Notes: generated from the letters alone by a model not told the origin. Positions 16,775-25,610 are shown, counted from the first letter of the stretch. The stretch: DNA of 64,000 bases from an uncultured Aquimarina sp. (GCA_947501475.1 CANMWA010000014.1:85746-149745), one strand, 5' to 3'. Translations and numbers: made by a program.

Positions 16775-17881
16775 TTATATTTCCTCTCTTTTAGATTCGC
16801 ATTTTTTTGCAAAAGAAACCAATCCAATAATACCATAAAATTGACTTATTTCTCCTTTCATAGCTGCAATTATACCATGTTTTGCGATTAATACTCTATT
16901 CACAGGTTTTTGTTCTTTTAGCATCATGGTTTCAATCATTTTTTTTGCTTTTTGTTTTCCATACGTTTTGTATATAGATAGAATCTTTACCGCATTTTCT
17001 TCATCGGTCATTTCTCTATATTTTGGTGTATAGCCTAATTGCTTAATCATACTTTCAGCTAAACGCCAAGTTGACCATGGGTTTTGTCCTGTTATTAAGT
17101 TTTTGTCATGACTGATTTTTTCTAAATACATAGGTCCTTCATTAAAATTAGCACCTTGAGCTATCATCTTATCTTGTAAAAGAAATGGAAATATTGATTT
17201 TGCTTCAGCTATTAAGAGTAATTCTTCTTTATTTGTAAATCCGCTTACATTTTTGTTTTTTAAAAGCGGGTGTCCATTATCTAAAGTTACATTGACTAAT
17301 GCTGATGGCCCATGACAAACTGCTCCAATAACTTTATTAGATTGGTAGTAGTTTTTTACGATGGCTTGAATTGCTTTATTATCTGGAAAATCGAACATAG
17401 CACCTTTTCCTCCAGCAAAAAATATTGCTTGATAATCCTCTGCTAGAATATTTTTTATCGGGATTGTATGACTTGTTTTATGCTGCGCGATTGAATCATT
17501 TAAAAATGCAAAATCGAAACCTCCCATATCTTCATCATCAATTACTACAGGTGGCTTCCCTCCTTTTGGACTTGCGATGTCTACTTCAAAGCCATTTGCC
17601 TGAAATATATAATATGCCCGTGCTAATTCTGATAATTCATACCCCGTGCTTTTACCACTATTTCCCATCGTATCTGTACTTGTTACGACTGCTAATATTT
17701 TACCTCTAATAGGTACAGGGTTCTCTGATAAATACGCTAGGTCTTTTGTTACAGTAGCCTCTATTTTGTTGTCTCTTGGAGGTATTAAACTTTTAAACCA
17801 AAGTCCAAAAGAAATTACAACAACAATAAAACTGACAAAAAAAATTGACGCCCATTTAAGAATTCTATACTTTTTAAACAT
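16775..17881 (-). CDS. DJ-1/PfpI family protein with N-terminal membrane anchor
   Basis: A 368-aa protein. Residues 10-32 form a membrane helix. Residues 60-285 are a DJ-1/PfpI (class I glutaminase-like) domain closest to Hsp31-type members, with the nucleophile elbow AVCHGP near 189-194 and the usual FFAGGKGAMFD segment before it. A C-terminal extension of about 80 residues is extra. Hsp31-type proteins act as chaperones or glyoxalases that remove methylglyoxal damage; which applies here is not visible. It is upstream of, and co-directional with, the membrane AraC regulator 22 bases away. Confidence 0.85.
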   Translation of the reverse strand: MFKKYRILKWASIFFVSFIVVVISFGLWFKSLIPPRDNKIEATVTKDLAYLSENPVPIRGKILAVVTSTDTMGNSGKSTGYELSELARAYYIFQANGFEVDIASPKGGKPPVVIDDEDMGGFDFAFLNDSIAQHKTSHTIPIKNILAEDYQAIFFAGGKGAMFDFPDNKAIQAIVKNYYQSNKVIGAVCHGPSALVNVTLDNGHPLLKNKNVSGFTNKEELLLIAEAKSIFPFLLQDKMIAQGANFNEGPMYLEKISHDKNLITGQNPWSTWRLAESMIKQLGYTPKYREMTDEENAVKILSIYKTYGKQKAKKMIETMMLKEQKPVNRVLIAKHGIIAAMKGEISQFYGIIGLVSFAKKCESKREEI

Positions 17882-18016
17882 AATATTTCATCTATAATTA
17901 TTGGGCTAAATAAGATAAAACACTTCGTAAAAGCTGTCGAAATGATAATTCCGTCAGAGTAAATTATTATTTTGAAACTGGGAGAATAAGGTATGATGAA
18001 GTATTTGGATTATGAT

Positions 18017-18125
18017 AAGATCTAACAAAATGATGTAACTGAGCGATATTATAATACTATAGCTATATAATAATGTCGTAAAATGATTCTTTTGCGTCCT
18101 AGGAAGGTGTTAGTCCTAAAAAACT
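18017..18125. repeat. Dispersed intergenic repeat, copy R2
   Basis: ATCTAAC, then after 27 bases the core TATTATAATACTATAGC (18047), then GTCGTA 28 bases from the core start, then CCTAAAAAACT. Block spacing equals that of R1 and is within one base of R3. It lies between two leftward genes. Confidence 0.55.
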
Positions 18126-18144
18126 ATATTATCCGACCTACTCT

Positions 18145-18753
18145 TCACTCAAAATCTATTTCGTTTAATAATGTATAGGTAAATTTATTTCCGAAAGCTT
18201 TTCTTCCATTTTCACATTTTATCATAAAGTCTTTAAAATGACGAGAATCTGCAAAAACCTGACATCCAGCCGAATATCTCGGGTTATTATCGCTACCCCA
18301 ATCGCCGTTTTTAGGTCCTTTATGAATATTAATCCCAAAGAAACCTTTCTCTATAGTAGAATCATCCATTAGAAGGCTACCATTCTTATCATTATCTCTA
18401 TATACAGATACCATCTCTATACGTTGGCATAGTGCATAATATTTTCCATTATGCTTATCAATTTGATAAGCGCCTTTATATTGGCCTTCGAGTAAAATTG
18501 CAGTGCCCTTTTTAGTTATTGGTTTTTTTAAATAATGAATACTTGGATCAGTAGTTGCTGGATAATAAGTAATATGCCAATCATTCATAAAATGATGAAA
18601 AACAATTAGAGTATCATCAAATTTATCTGGAACCAAGCTTTTATTACGAATACCAATTATATTAAGATTCCATTCAATTGCAGGGTTGTCATATACGACA
18701 TAACCCTTGGAATTCATGACTTCAATAATTTTTTCTAGCGATGGTTTTATCAT
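18145..18753 (-). CDS. L,D-transpeptidase-like protein (tentative)
   Basis: A 202-aa protein from the ATG at 18753. That ATG overlaps the stop of the upstream CBS gene (ATGA), so I choose it over the earlier in-frame ATG at 18792. A C-terminal GINIHKG followed after about 20 residues by YSAGCQVF resembles the H-x-S-x-G-C signature of YkuD-type L,D-transpeptidases and related peptidoglycan enzymes. Other residues are not diagnostic, and there is no signal peptide or membrane helix, which is unusual for a wall enzyme. The coupled CBS membrane protein may recruit it. Function is inferred from one motif only. Confidence 0.5.
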   Translation of the reverse strand: MIKPSLEKIIEVMNSKGYVVYDNPAIEWNLNIIGIRNKSLVPDKFDDTLIVFHHFMNDWHITYYPATTDPSIHYLKKPITKKGTAILLEGQYKGAYQIDKHNGKYYALCQRIEMVSVYRDNDKNGSLLMDDSTIEKGFFGINIHKGPKNGDWGSDNNPRYSAGCQVFADSRHFKDFMIKCENGRKAFGNKFTYTLLNEIDFE

Positions 18754-19481
18754 TTTCTTATATATTGAAGAATTAAAGTATCTGTTAACCACCCTAAAAT
18801 ATTTTTATTCTCATCTACTACAAAAACATCTTTAACGTTTGAATTTGCTTTTAGCTTTTCTCTTATATTTTCTAGTTTAATTGATTTTTCGACTTCCAAA
18901 AAAGTGTTGATTGTATTTTTATAGTCTATAAGAAAATCAGGAAAGTTAATTTCAACAGAAGGATCCTTTTGTATAGCAGCTAAAAAAGTGCTTTTATGAA
19001 CTATTCCTACTACTTTATCATTATTTAGAATAGGAAGTCTGCTTTTAGAAACATTATCCATGAACTCCAAAAGCTGTTTTACACTTTTTTTATTTGCTTC
19101 ACTAATAGAAATACTAACCATCGTTTTTTTATCGATCATGATCTGTTCAGCAAATACATCATCCAACAATTCTGGAGTCATTTTCGTTATTATTTGATCA
19201 TATCTTTGAGTTGCTGCTTCAAAATTTTCTCGCCCAAAGTAGAAGGCCAGAATGGTCCCTACCCATGTTGCAAACATTGGCAACAGTGCATTAAAAATTT
19301 TTTCAGATACCTCGGTTTGATTTTTTCCGGCAGAATTATAATAGAATATTGCAATTATAGCAATAGCTATAATTGTTAAGCTTACCATTATCAACGCCAG
19401 TAAATTCCGGTTTGCCGCAATGCTTTTTTCAAAAATGCTTTTATTTTGGCTCATAGGATATACGTTATTGTAGATACTCAA
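18750..19481 (-). CDS. Membrane protein with CBS domain pair
   Basis: A 243-aa protein with two membrane helices at about 28-48 and 66-84, a short linker, and two CBS motifs at about 105-175 (DKKTMVSISISEANKKS, LPILNNDKVVGIVHKS) and 180-243 (VKDVFVVDENKNILGWLTD). CBS pairs usually bind adenine nucleotides and gate attached activities. No transporter core is present, so it may be a sensor module. It is translationally coupled to the L,D-transpeptidase-like gene. An in-frame ATG at 19454 is an alternative start. Its leader holds three short hairpins (19509-19571). Confidence 0.8.
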   Translation of the reverse strand: MSIYNNVYPMSQNKSIFEKSIAANRNLLALIMVSLTIIAIAIIAIFYYNSAGKNQTEVSEKIFNALLPMFATWVGTILAFYFGRENFEAATQRYDQIITKMTPELLDDVFAEQIMIDKKTMVSISISEANKKSVKQLLEFMDNVSKSRLPILNNDKVVGIVHKSTFLAAIQKDPSVEINFPDFLIDYKNTINTFLEVEKSIKLENIREKLKANSNVKDVFVVDENKNILGWLTDTLILQYIRK

Positions 19482-19508
19482 AATTAACTATATACCTATC
19501 TATTAATC

Positions 19509-19571
19509 AAAGGGTTTACTCCCTTTTTTAAGAGGGGTTTTACCTCTAGATATTACAGGGTTTTTACCTGT
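19509..19571 (-). promoter_or_regulatory. Three tandem short hairpins upstream of the CBS gene
   Basis: Three consecutive inverted repeats: AAAGGG-TTTACT-CCCTTT (19509-19526), AGAGG-GGTTTTA-CCTCT (19531-19547) and ACAGG-GTTTTTA-CCTGT (19555-19571). All three have a similar T-rich loop beside GG. They lie 28-90 bases before the CBS gene start in its likely leader. The rest of the 331-bp gap (19482-19812) shows only the terminator at 19763. Confidence 0.4.
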
Positions 19572-19762
19572 TTAAATCCCCAAAAATTAATTTTAATAAA
19601 GAGAAAAAATAAAATTTAGATTGAGATAACCTGCGATAAAGAAGCTTTCTTTCTTATTCCAAAAACACTTCCCTACTCTCCTATCCCTTTTAAATCAGTA
19701 ACCAATGGAAAAGGTATATGGATTTAGCTTTACCTTTTTAGATATTAAAAAATTTATACAAA

Positions 19763-19790
19763 AAAACCCCATCACTAGTGATGGGGTTTT
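19763..19790. terminator. Terminator of first cold-shock gene
   Basis: A perfect palindrome AAAACCCCATCACT/AGTGATGGGGTTTT directly downstream of the leftward csp gene (stop at 19813), A-run on one side and T-run on the other. An identical copy is at 20197-20224. Confidence 0.88.
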
Positions 19791-19812
19791 GTTAAACTTG
19801 AAAGTATATGTA

Positions 19813-20004
19813 TTAGATAACTTTTACGTTCACTGCGTTTAATCCTTTGTTACCTTCTTTTAATTCAAATTCAACGGTGTCGCCTTCACGAACTTCGTCG
19901 ATTAATCCAGAAATGTGTACAAAATGATCTTTGTTAGCTCCTTCTTCAGTGATAAAACCAAAACCTTTAGCGTCATTGAAGAATTTTACTGTTCCTTTGT
20001 TCAT
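19813..20004 (-). CDS. Cold-shock protein (CspA family), copy 1
   Basis: A 63-aa single cold-shock domain protein. RNP1 is KGFGFI (residues 13-18) and RNP2 is HFVHISG (29-35), the nucleic-acid binding faces of the five-stranded barrel. It starts at the ATG at 20004; the reading frame stays open further upstream, but that region is 5' leader shared with the second copy. It acts as an RNA chaperone or antiterminator by family knowledge. The protein is identical to copy 2. The conserved leader with TTTTTTTAAAAAAT hints at post-transcriptional control. Confidence 0.95.
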   Translation of the reverse strand: MNKGTVKFFNDAKGFGFITEEGANKDHFVHISGLIDEVREGDTVEFELKEGNKGLNAVNVKVI

Positions 20005-20196
20005 TGTAATATAATTAAATTTATAATAATTGTTATAATACAAAGATGGTGCCATTTTTTTAAAAAATAAAGCATTAACCAACTTATTTTCAAATTATTA
20101 ATAAATTTTTAACCTCTAGCCAAACCAATCTCATTTGTAGGTATCAAATTAATGGCTTCTTTTTATAGATGTATAGATGTATGTGTTTGATACAAA

Positions 20197-20224
20197 AAAA
20201 CCCCATCACTAGTGATGGGGTTTT
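20197..20224. terminator. Terminator of second cold-shock gene
   Basis: The same perfect 14-bp stem palindrome as at 19763-19790, 22 bases past the csp stop at 20247. Confidence 0.88.
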
Positions 20225-20246
20225 GTTAAACTTGAAAGTATATGTA

Positions 20247-20438
20247 TTAGATAACTTTTACGTTCACTGCGTTTAATCCTTTGTTACCTTCTTTTAGTTC
20301 AAATTCAACAGTGTCGCCTTCACGAACTTCGTCGATTAATCCAGAAATGTGTACAAAGTGATCTTTGTTAGCTCCTTCTTCAGTGATAAAACCAAAACCT
20401 TTAGCGTCATTGAAGAATTTTACTGTTCCTTTATTCAT
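20247..20438 (-). CDS. Cold-shock protein (CspA family), copy 2
   Basis: 63 aa, identical in sequence to copy 1 (RNP1 KGFGFI, RNP2 HFVHISG). The DNA differs at a few silent sites and in the leader. It starts at the ATG at 20438; the in-frame extension to 20489 is the duplicated leader. Protein identity with DNA divergence suggests purifying selection on both copies. Differences in the leaders may give different temperature or growth-phase control. Confidence 0.95.
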   Translation of the reverse strand: MNKGTVKFFNDAKGFGFITEEGANKDHFVHISGLIDEVREGDTVEFELKEGNKGLNAVNVKVI

Positions 20439-20542
20439 TGTAATGTAATTAAATTTATAATACTTGTTAAGATGCAAAGATGGTACCATTTTTTTAAAAA
20501 ATGAAGCATTAATTAACTTATTTTCAAATTATTAATAAATTT

Positions 20543-20875
20543 AGCAGTTAGATACCGAATTTCAGACACCTTTACTTGTTCATTACTATTGTTTTAAGAA
20601 ATCGAAAACATAAAAACGATCATTTCCTTTTGATTACATACCTTCCTGATAGTAAACATATAAATAATATTAAATGCGTAATTCTATATATTTATGAAGG
20701 CTAAAATTCCTTAAGCATCTATTTTTAGCTCAAAAATTAGTATCTTAATTGAATAAATTATAAAGCTAACAACGATACGATGCAAGGTAATCTATAATAA
20801 AAAACATCATCGCCATTAGTAATTACCCCTGCCTTATTTATTTTTAATTGATGCAGTCAAATTAAAAAATATCAG
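20543..20875. other. 333-bp gene-free gap
   Basis: It lies between the leader of csp copy 2 and the start of the sensor gene at 20876. It is AT-rich, and I see no ORF, hairpin or repeat in it. It must hold the promoters of both divergent genes. Confidence 0.5.
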
Positions 20876-22705
20876 ATGTTCAATAGTATTAAATTTAGAG
20901 TGTTATTAATTTTTGTTTTGGTCAGTATTTTGCCATTAGCTGGTTTTGTGATATGGGAATACAACCAATCTATAGATAGACTAAGTCAACGAAGTTTTGA
21001 GCAACTTAAAACTGTACGAGAAATAAAAAAAAGGGAGATCGAATGGTATTTTTCTAAAATAGAAACAGAAACAGGTTTGTTTGCGCAGAGTAATTTTGCA
21101 GTGAATGCAATGAAAGAATTTAAAAAGGCATTTGCAGAAATGAATACTAAAACTATAGTATCTATTGATTACAAAGAAAATCTTCAAAAATATTATCAAG
21201 AGCAGTTAATGAATATACCATCACATATTCAGAAACAAGAGGTACATATTGAAAAACTATTACCCGATAATAATGGAAGTACACTCTTACAACATCAATA
21301 TTTAATGGACACAAAGGCAAATTTTGAAAACATGCCATATTTTGATGTCCATAGTAAATATCACAAATCATTATCTTCCTTTATTAAAAGGTATGATATA
21401 TATGACTTATTTTTGGTAGAAGATGAAACGGGCTATATTGTCTATAGTGTAGCAAAAGAGATAGATTATGCCACTAGTTTATTGTCTGGTCCTTATGCAA
21501 ATTCAAATATTGGTAAATTATATCGTAAAATACGATATACAGGGTTAAAAAACGAAACCATAATCTGTGATTTTGAAAGATATCTGCCCTCTAACTTTGC
21601 TCCAGCAGCCTTTATTGCTGCTCCAATTTTTGATAATGATACAAAGATCGGAACTCTTATTTTACAAGTGCCACTAAAAAAAATTAATGAAATTGCCATA
21701 GGTACCAAGGCTTGGGAAGAGGAAGGACTTGGTAAAACAGGAGAAACATATATTGTTGGTCAAGATTTCAAGATGAGAACAGACTCTAGGTTTATTATTG
21801 AATCTTCAAAAGAGTATTTAGAATCTGTAAAAAATGCTGGAACAGCTACTCAAGTAGAAATTGACCTGATGGATTATTATAAAACTAGTGTATTATTTCA
21901 AGGTGTGCACACTGATGCTGTAAGTAAAGCGCTGGCAGGCAATTCTGGAACTATGATTACTCCTGATTATAGAAACGTAGAAGTACTTAGTTCTTATTCT
22001 TCTCTTACTATAGGTCAAATGTCTTGGGCTTTTCTGGCTGAAATTGATGCACAAGAGGTATTTCTTTCTGTACGACAAGGGGCCCGAAAATCAATTCTGG
22101 TATTATCCTTTGTTTCGTTTTTTACTATTATAGCTTCGATTTTATTAGCAAGAACTATATATATTCCTATTCGTTCTTTGGCTAAATCTGCATTAGAATT
22201 GGGTAAAGGAAATTTTGATGTACGGGTTGATGTTCTTTATAAAGATGAACTAGGAATTTTGGCAGATACTTTTAATCAGACCATATCTAATCTTAAAAAA
22301 GGAAGACAAGAAATAGTGTCTAAAAATGAATTACTGAATCAACAAAAAGATGAACTTGCTATAAAATCCAAAAACCTACTAAGTCTCAACGAACAAATTT
22401 CTACACTCAACACATCTTTGGATAAAAAAGTGAAAGAAAGAACTGCCAAATTAGAACAGCAGAATGAAAAATTAATGAAGTATGCTTATTTTAACTCTCA
22501 TCATCTTAGAGGGCCTGTATGCTCAATTCTTGGTATCTTAAACCTCATTAAATTAGAACCTGATAACGAAAATATAGAGGAATACCTCAAGTTACTTGAT
22601 GAATCAACCCAGGAATTAGATAAACTAATACACATTACACAAGATTTATTAGACGAAGCCAAGTTTAAAGATATTCAAAAAAAATACAGATTTGATAACT
22701 CATAA
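20876..22705 (+). CDS. Cache-HAMP sensor protein ending after the HisKA phospho-acceptor domain
   Basis: A 609-aa membrane sensor. It has a first membrane helix at about 8-27, a double-Cache-like periplasmic domain at about 30-400, a second helix at about 403-425, HAMP at about 426-480, a coiled coil at about 480-535 and a HisKA-type dimerisation segment with NSHHLRGPVCSILGI (His542 in the phospho-acceptor place). The protein ends about 67 residues later. No HATPase domain follows in any frame in the next 300 bases. It could be a phospho-acceptor served by another kinase, or a degraded kinase. The intact ORF and normal composition favour a functional protein. Confidence 0.82.
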   Translation: MFNSIKFRVLLIFVLVSILPLAGFVIWEYNQSIDRLSQRSFEQLKTVREIKKREIEWYFSKIETETGLFAQSNFAVNAMKEFKKAFAEMNTKTIVSIDYKENLQKYYQEQLMNIPSHIQKQEVHIEKLLPDNNGSTLLQHQYLMDTKANFENMPYFDVHSKYHKSLSSFIKRYDIYDLFLVEDETGYIVYSVAKEIDYATSLLSGPYANSNIGKLYRKIRYTGLKNETIICDFERYLPSNFAPAAFIAAPIFDNDTKIGTLILQVPLKKINEIAIGTKAWEEEGLGKTGETYIVGQDFKMRTDSRFIIESSKEYLESVKNAGTATQVEIDLMDYYKTSVLFQGVHTDAVSKALAGNSGTMITPDYRNVEVLSSYSSLTIGQMSWAFLAEIDAQEVFLSVRQGARKSILVLSFVSFFTIIASILLARTIYIPIRSLAKSALELGKGNFDVRVDVLYKDELGILADTFNQTISNLKKGRQEIVSKNELLNQQKDELAIKSKNLLSLNEQISTLNTSLDKKVKERTAKLEQQNEKLMKYAYFNSHHLRGPVCSILGILNLIKLEPDNENIEEYLKLLDESTQELDKLIHITQDLLDEAKFKDIQKKYRFDNS

Positions 22706-22820
22706 ATAAAAACAAAAGTTGCATTTTTATAAGAGTATGTACTACCAACTAATATTGATGTATAGAATCCTGAAGGAGGTAGCACTATACTGTCGATAAC
22801 CCGCGTTAACACGGTAATCT

Positions 22821-22926
22821 TTAATCTAATCAAATAATTTTTATCACGGTATTATAATACCATAGGCATATCATCATGTGGTAGCATGAATCTTTTAAGC
22901 TTAAGAAAGGTTTACATATAAAAACT
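22821..22926. repeat. Dispersed intergenic repeat, copy R3
   Basis: ATCTAA at 22824, core TATTATAATACCATAGG at 22850, GTGGTAGCATGAATCT 28 bases after the core start, then AAAAACT. It is related to R1 and R2. It occupies the 305-bp gap 22706-23010, which holds no gene. Confidence 0.5.
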
Positions 22927-23010
22927 GGTGTTTTTCGAAGAGCAGCTATAGATAAAGAATAGTATTTAATATATTTTTTTAAATTGCAATGTTTATTTTA
23001 ATAGCGCCCC

Positions 23011-24399
23011 ATGAAAAATGTAACATATTACCTACTCATTTTTGTAATAATTTTTATCACATCATGTAACAAAGATTCTGATTTTATTGAAAATAATTCA
23101 ATCTATGAAGCTGATGCAGAGGATTTAGATGCTAATGGATTACCCAAGATTCTCTTTGAAGTTCAATTACCTGTACTAACCAACAATAAAGAATATACTA
23201 TTGATATTACTCAATGGGATATTCCTATTAATCGTACAGATGCACTTAAAACAACAACTAACTTGCAAGCAGCAATCGATTGGGCTCACCAAGAAGACTA
23301 TGGCCGGGTTATATTACCTAAGGGAGAATATTTGGTAGGTGAAGATGTGAACGAAATTTACCAGGGAGGTATTACGATTTATGGTGATACCGAATTTATT
23401 TTCAGTGAAGGTGCTATTTTAGAAATTGATACTAATAACAAATGGAACTACTGTGTTATTAGCTTAGATGGAGATAATATCATTATTCGTGATGGTATTA
23501 TAAAAGGCGACCGAGATACACATGTTTTTACACCCCGTGATACAGACGGAAAGACTGCTCATGATGAAGGCCATGGTATTTGTGTTTGGAACACAAGTAA
23601 TAAAGTATTAATTGAAAATATGGAAATCCATAATTTGACCGGGGATGGCTCTTTAGTAGTAGATTCAAATGATATTACATATACGAATAACAATATTTAT
23701 AATAATAGACGTCAAGGTATTTCAATAGTCGGCGGTAAGCGTATTGAAATAAAAGATAATGAAATACATCATATTAGTGGGACTAGTCCACAATTTGGTA
23801 TTGATATTGAAGGCCCTGGACGTGTAGATGAAGATATATTGATTCAAAAAAATTATTTTCATCACAATACAGGTGGAGATATTGTAAATGCTACTGGTGA
23901 AAATGTGTATATCCTTGATAATATTATGGAGCAAGGTGAGGGTAGCAAATATGTAGATGGGCCTATTGTTAGCTGGCACAAAACTCATAATATTATTGCC
24001 AGAAATACTATAACTATGGAAACAGGCTCTGTTAATGGTCGATTAGGGTATATCCAGTACTCAGGCGGCGGAGATAAAGGTCATAATCGTGCAACCTATG
24101 TGCATGAAAATGTTTGTAATAGTTGTGGTATGTATATGTATAAAAGTTCTGATGCTGATGTTCGCCGTAACAAATTCTATGGTTATTTTGTAGCATTTAG
24201 TGAATTTGAGAATGCCATACTAATTGATAATTTAGTTACGTTTTCTGAAGCACATCCTAAACTTAGGTTTTGCTGGTCGTATCGTTTTAATGATGTTACA
24301 GGTTTTGCTAGCGGAAATTTTTTAGGAGACTCTCCTGAAGAATTACCATTGTCAGAAACGACACCGCATACATTACAATGTGTGCTTGACGGTTGGTAA
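23011..24399 (+). CDS. Lipoprotein with right-handed parallel beta-helix
   Basis: A 462-aa protein with an SPII signal (FITSC, Cys19). From about residue 90 it shows repeated short-strand units of the pectate-lyase/beta-helix type (ITIYGDTEFIFSEGA, IIIRDGIIKGDRDTH, VLIENMEIHNLTG, ITYTNNNIYNNRRQG, IEIKDNEIHHISG and others). Such folds act on or bind polysaccharides at the cell surface as lyases, epimerases or glycosidases. No set of lyase catalytic residues can be fixed by eye, so the activity is open. It is flanked by a sensor gene and a DMT transporter on the same strand. Confidence 0.82.
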   Translation: MKNVTYYLLIFVIIFITSCNKDSDFIENNSIYEADAEDLDANGLPKILFEVQLPVLTNNKEYTIDITQWDIPINRTDALKTTTNLQAAIDWAHQEDYGRVILPKGEYLVGEDVNEIYQGGITIYGDTEFIFSEGAILEIDTNNKWNYCVISLDGDNIIIRDGIIKGDRDTHVFTPRDTDGKTAHDEGHGICVWNTSNKVLIENMEIHNLTGDGSLVVDSNDITYTNNNIYNNRRQGISIVGGKRIEIKDNEIHHISGTSPQFGIDIEGPGRVDEDILIQKNYFHHNTGGDIVNATGENVYILDNIMEQGEGSKYVDGPIVSWHKTHNIIARNTITMETGSVNGRLGYIQYSGGGDKGHNRATYVHENVCNSCGMYMYKSSDADVRRNKFYGYFVAFSEFENAILIDNLVTFSEAHPKLRFCWSYRFNDVTGFASGNFLGDSPEELPLSETTPHTLQCVLDGW

Positions 24400-24511
24400 T
24401 AAACGCTTCTTAAAAGCTAGAGAACCATATTAGCTTGCATACGTAAGTATTCCATAGAAAAAATTTGTTTTTTGATGAATTATAAAATTCTTAAAAACTT
24501 ATCTTCGCGCG

Positions 24512-25411
24512 ATGTGGATGTATTTAGGCCTTTTGGCAGCATTATTTTTAGGAATACATAATTTATGTAAAAAGCATGCGGTACAAGGAAATGAAGTGTT
24601 TCCTGTACTTTTGGGTACAACTGTATCAGGGTTTTTATTATTCCTTCCATTTTTTATAGGTTCTCTTTACTTCCCGGGATATACTCAAAAAATCGGATTT
24701 CATATCACCCCTATTTCTTGGGAAACCCATGGTTTTATTTTTATAAAATCAGTGATTATGACAACATCATGGGTTTTGGCATATCAGGCTTTAAAACATT
24801 TACCAATAACTATTGTTACTCCTATTCGCTCAGCGGGTCCTTTTTTTACTTTTATCGGTGCAATTTTGATTTATCAGGAAAATCCAAACTTTTTACAATG
24901 GATAGGATTTTTTCTAATCATTTTCTCTGTGCTATTGTATTCTAGAATTGGAAAAAAAGAAGGTATTATTTTTAAAAACAATAAATGGATCTTTGCTATT
25001 ATTGGCGCAACATTTTTAGGGGCTTCTAGTGGTTTATATGATAAGTTTTTAATTCAGAACTTAGAACTGAATCCACAAACCTTACAATTTTGGTTTTGCT
25101 GGTATACGATACTGATTTTATTAGTGATCCTATCTATAACATGGTTCCCAAATGCTGAAAAACGAAAAGAATTTAAATGGCGTTGGACTATTCCTGCTGT
25201 TGGGGTTATGTTACAAACAGCCGATTATTTCTATTTTAAAGCTTTGCAAGACCCTGATGCATTAATTATGCTATTATCTGCCATAAAACGAAGTCAAATA
25301 CTAATTGCTGTCGTTATTGGCGGGCTTGTTTTTAAAGAACAAAATAAACGTAAGAAATTAATCCCTCTATTTGGTATTCTGACAGGTGTGTTTTTGATTT
25401 TATACTCTTAA
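24512..25411 (+). CDS. EamA/DMT superfamily transporter
   Basis: A 299-aa protein with ten hydrophobic helices in two repeated halves of about 140 residues, the drug/metabolite transporter arrangement. Positive residues (KKHAVQG near 22, KKEG near 152, EKRKEF near 211) fit cytoplasmic loops. The substrate is unknown. It starts at the ATG at 24512, where the N-terminal helix begins at once (MWMYLGLLAALFLGI). A hairpin terminator follows at 25434-25464. Confidence 0.85.
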   Translation: MWMYLGLLAALFLGIHNLCKKHAVQGNEVFPVLLGTTVSGFLLFLPFFIGSLYFPGYTQKIGFHITPISWETHGFIFIKSVIMTTSWVLAYQALKHLPITIVTPIRSAGPFFTFIGAILIYQENPNFLQWIGFFLIIFSVLLYSRIGKKEGIIFKNNKWIFAIIGATFLGASSGLYDKFLIQNLELNPQTLQFWFCWYTILILLVILSITWFPNAEKRKEFKWRWTIPAVGVMLQTADYFYFKALQDPDALIMLLSAIKRSQILIAVVIGGLVFKEQNKRKKLIPLFGILTGVFLILYS

Positions 25412-25433
25412 TTAAAAAAGGTTCTAAAATAAA

Positions 25434-25464
25434 AAACCAGTATGATGAAAAGTCTTACTGGTTT
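25434..25464. terminator. Terminator after the DMT transporter
   Basis: A 9-bp stem AAACCAGTA/TACTGGTTT with a 13-base loop, 22 bases past the transporter stop. Confidence 0.65.
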
Positions 25465-25489
25465 ATATACTTAAAAAATCGAAGTTCTT

Positions 25490-25603
25490 TTATTCCTTTA
25501 TACCTTCAAAGTCCATCATGAATGCATAAGACAAAGCTGTGCGTTTATATCGTGCAAAACGTCCCGAAGCACCACCATGACCGGTCTTCATATCGCAATC
25601 CAT
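25490..25603 (-). pseudogene. C-terminal remnant of an S9 prolyl oligopeptidase (PtrB-like)
   Basis: A 37-codon leftward frame starts just after a terminator hairpin. It contains DMKTGHGGASGRFARYK and then YAFMMDFEGIKE and a stop. GHGGASGR is the segment carrying the catalytic His of oligopeptidase B-type S9 peptidases, and the remaining residues match the normal C-terminus of that family. The other 650 or so residues are absent, replaced upstream by a terminator. It is a deletion remnant, not a functional gene. Confidence 0.78.
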
Positions 25604-25610
25604 AATCAAC

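Larger units (their letters stand above)
19757..20108. repeat. Direct repeat unit 1 carrying a csp gene
   Basis: About 352 bases, including terminator, csp gene and 5' leader, repeat without gaps at an offset of exactly 434 bases (20191-20542), with scattered substitutions outside the coding part and a few silent ones inside. This is a tandem duplication. Confidence 0.85.
20191..20542. repeat. Direct repeat unit 2 carrying a csp gene
   Basis: The second copy of the 352-base unit at a 434-base offset from 19757-20108; see that entry. Confidence 0.85.

Noticed and set aside
24500..24507. TATCTTCG as a -7 box for the DMT transporter
   Set aside because: It ends only four bases before the ATG, which would make a nearly leaderless transcript; too uncertain to list.
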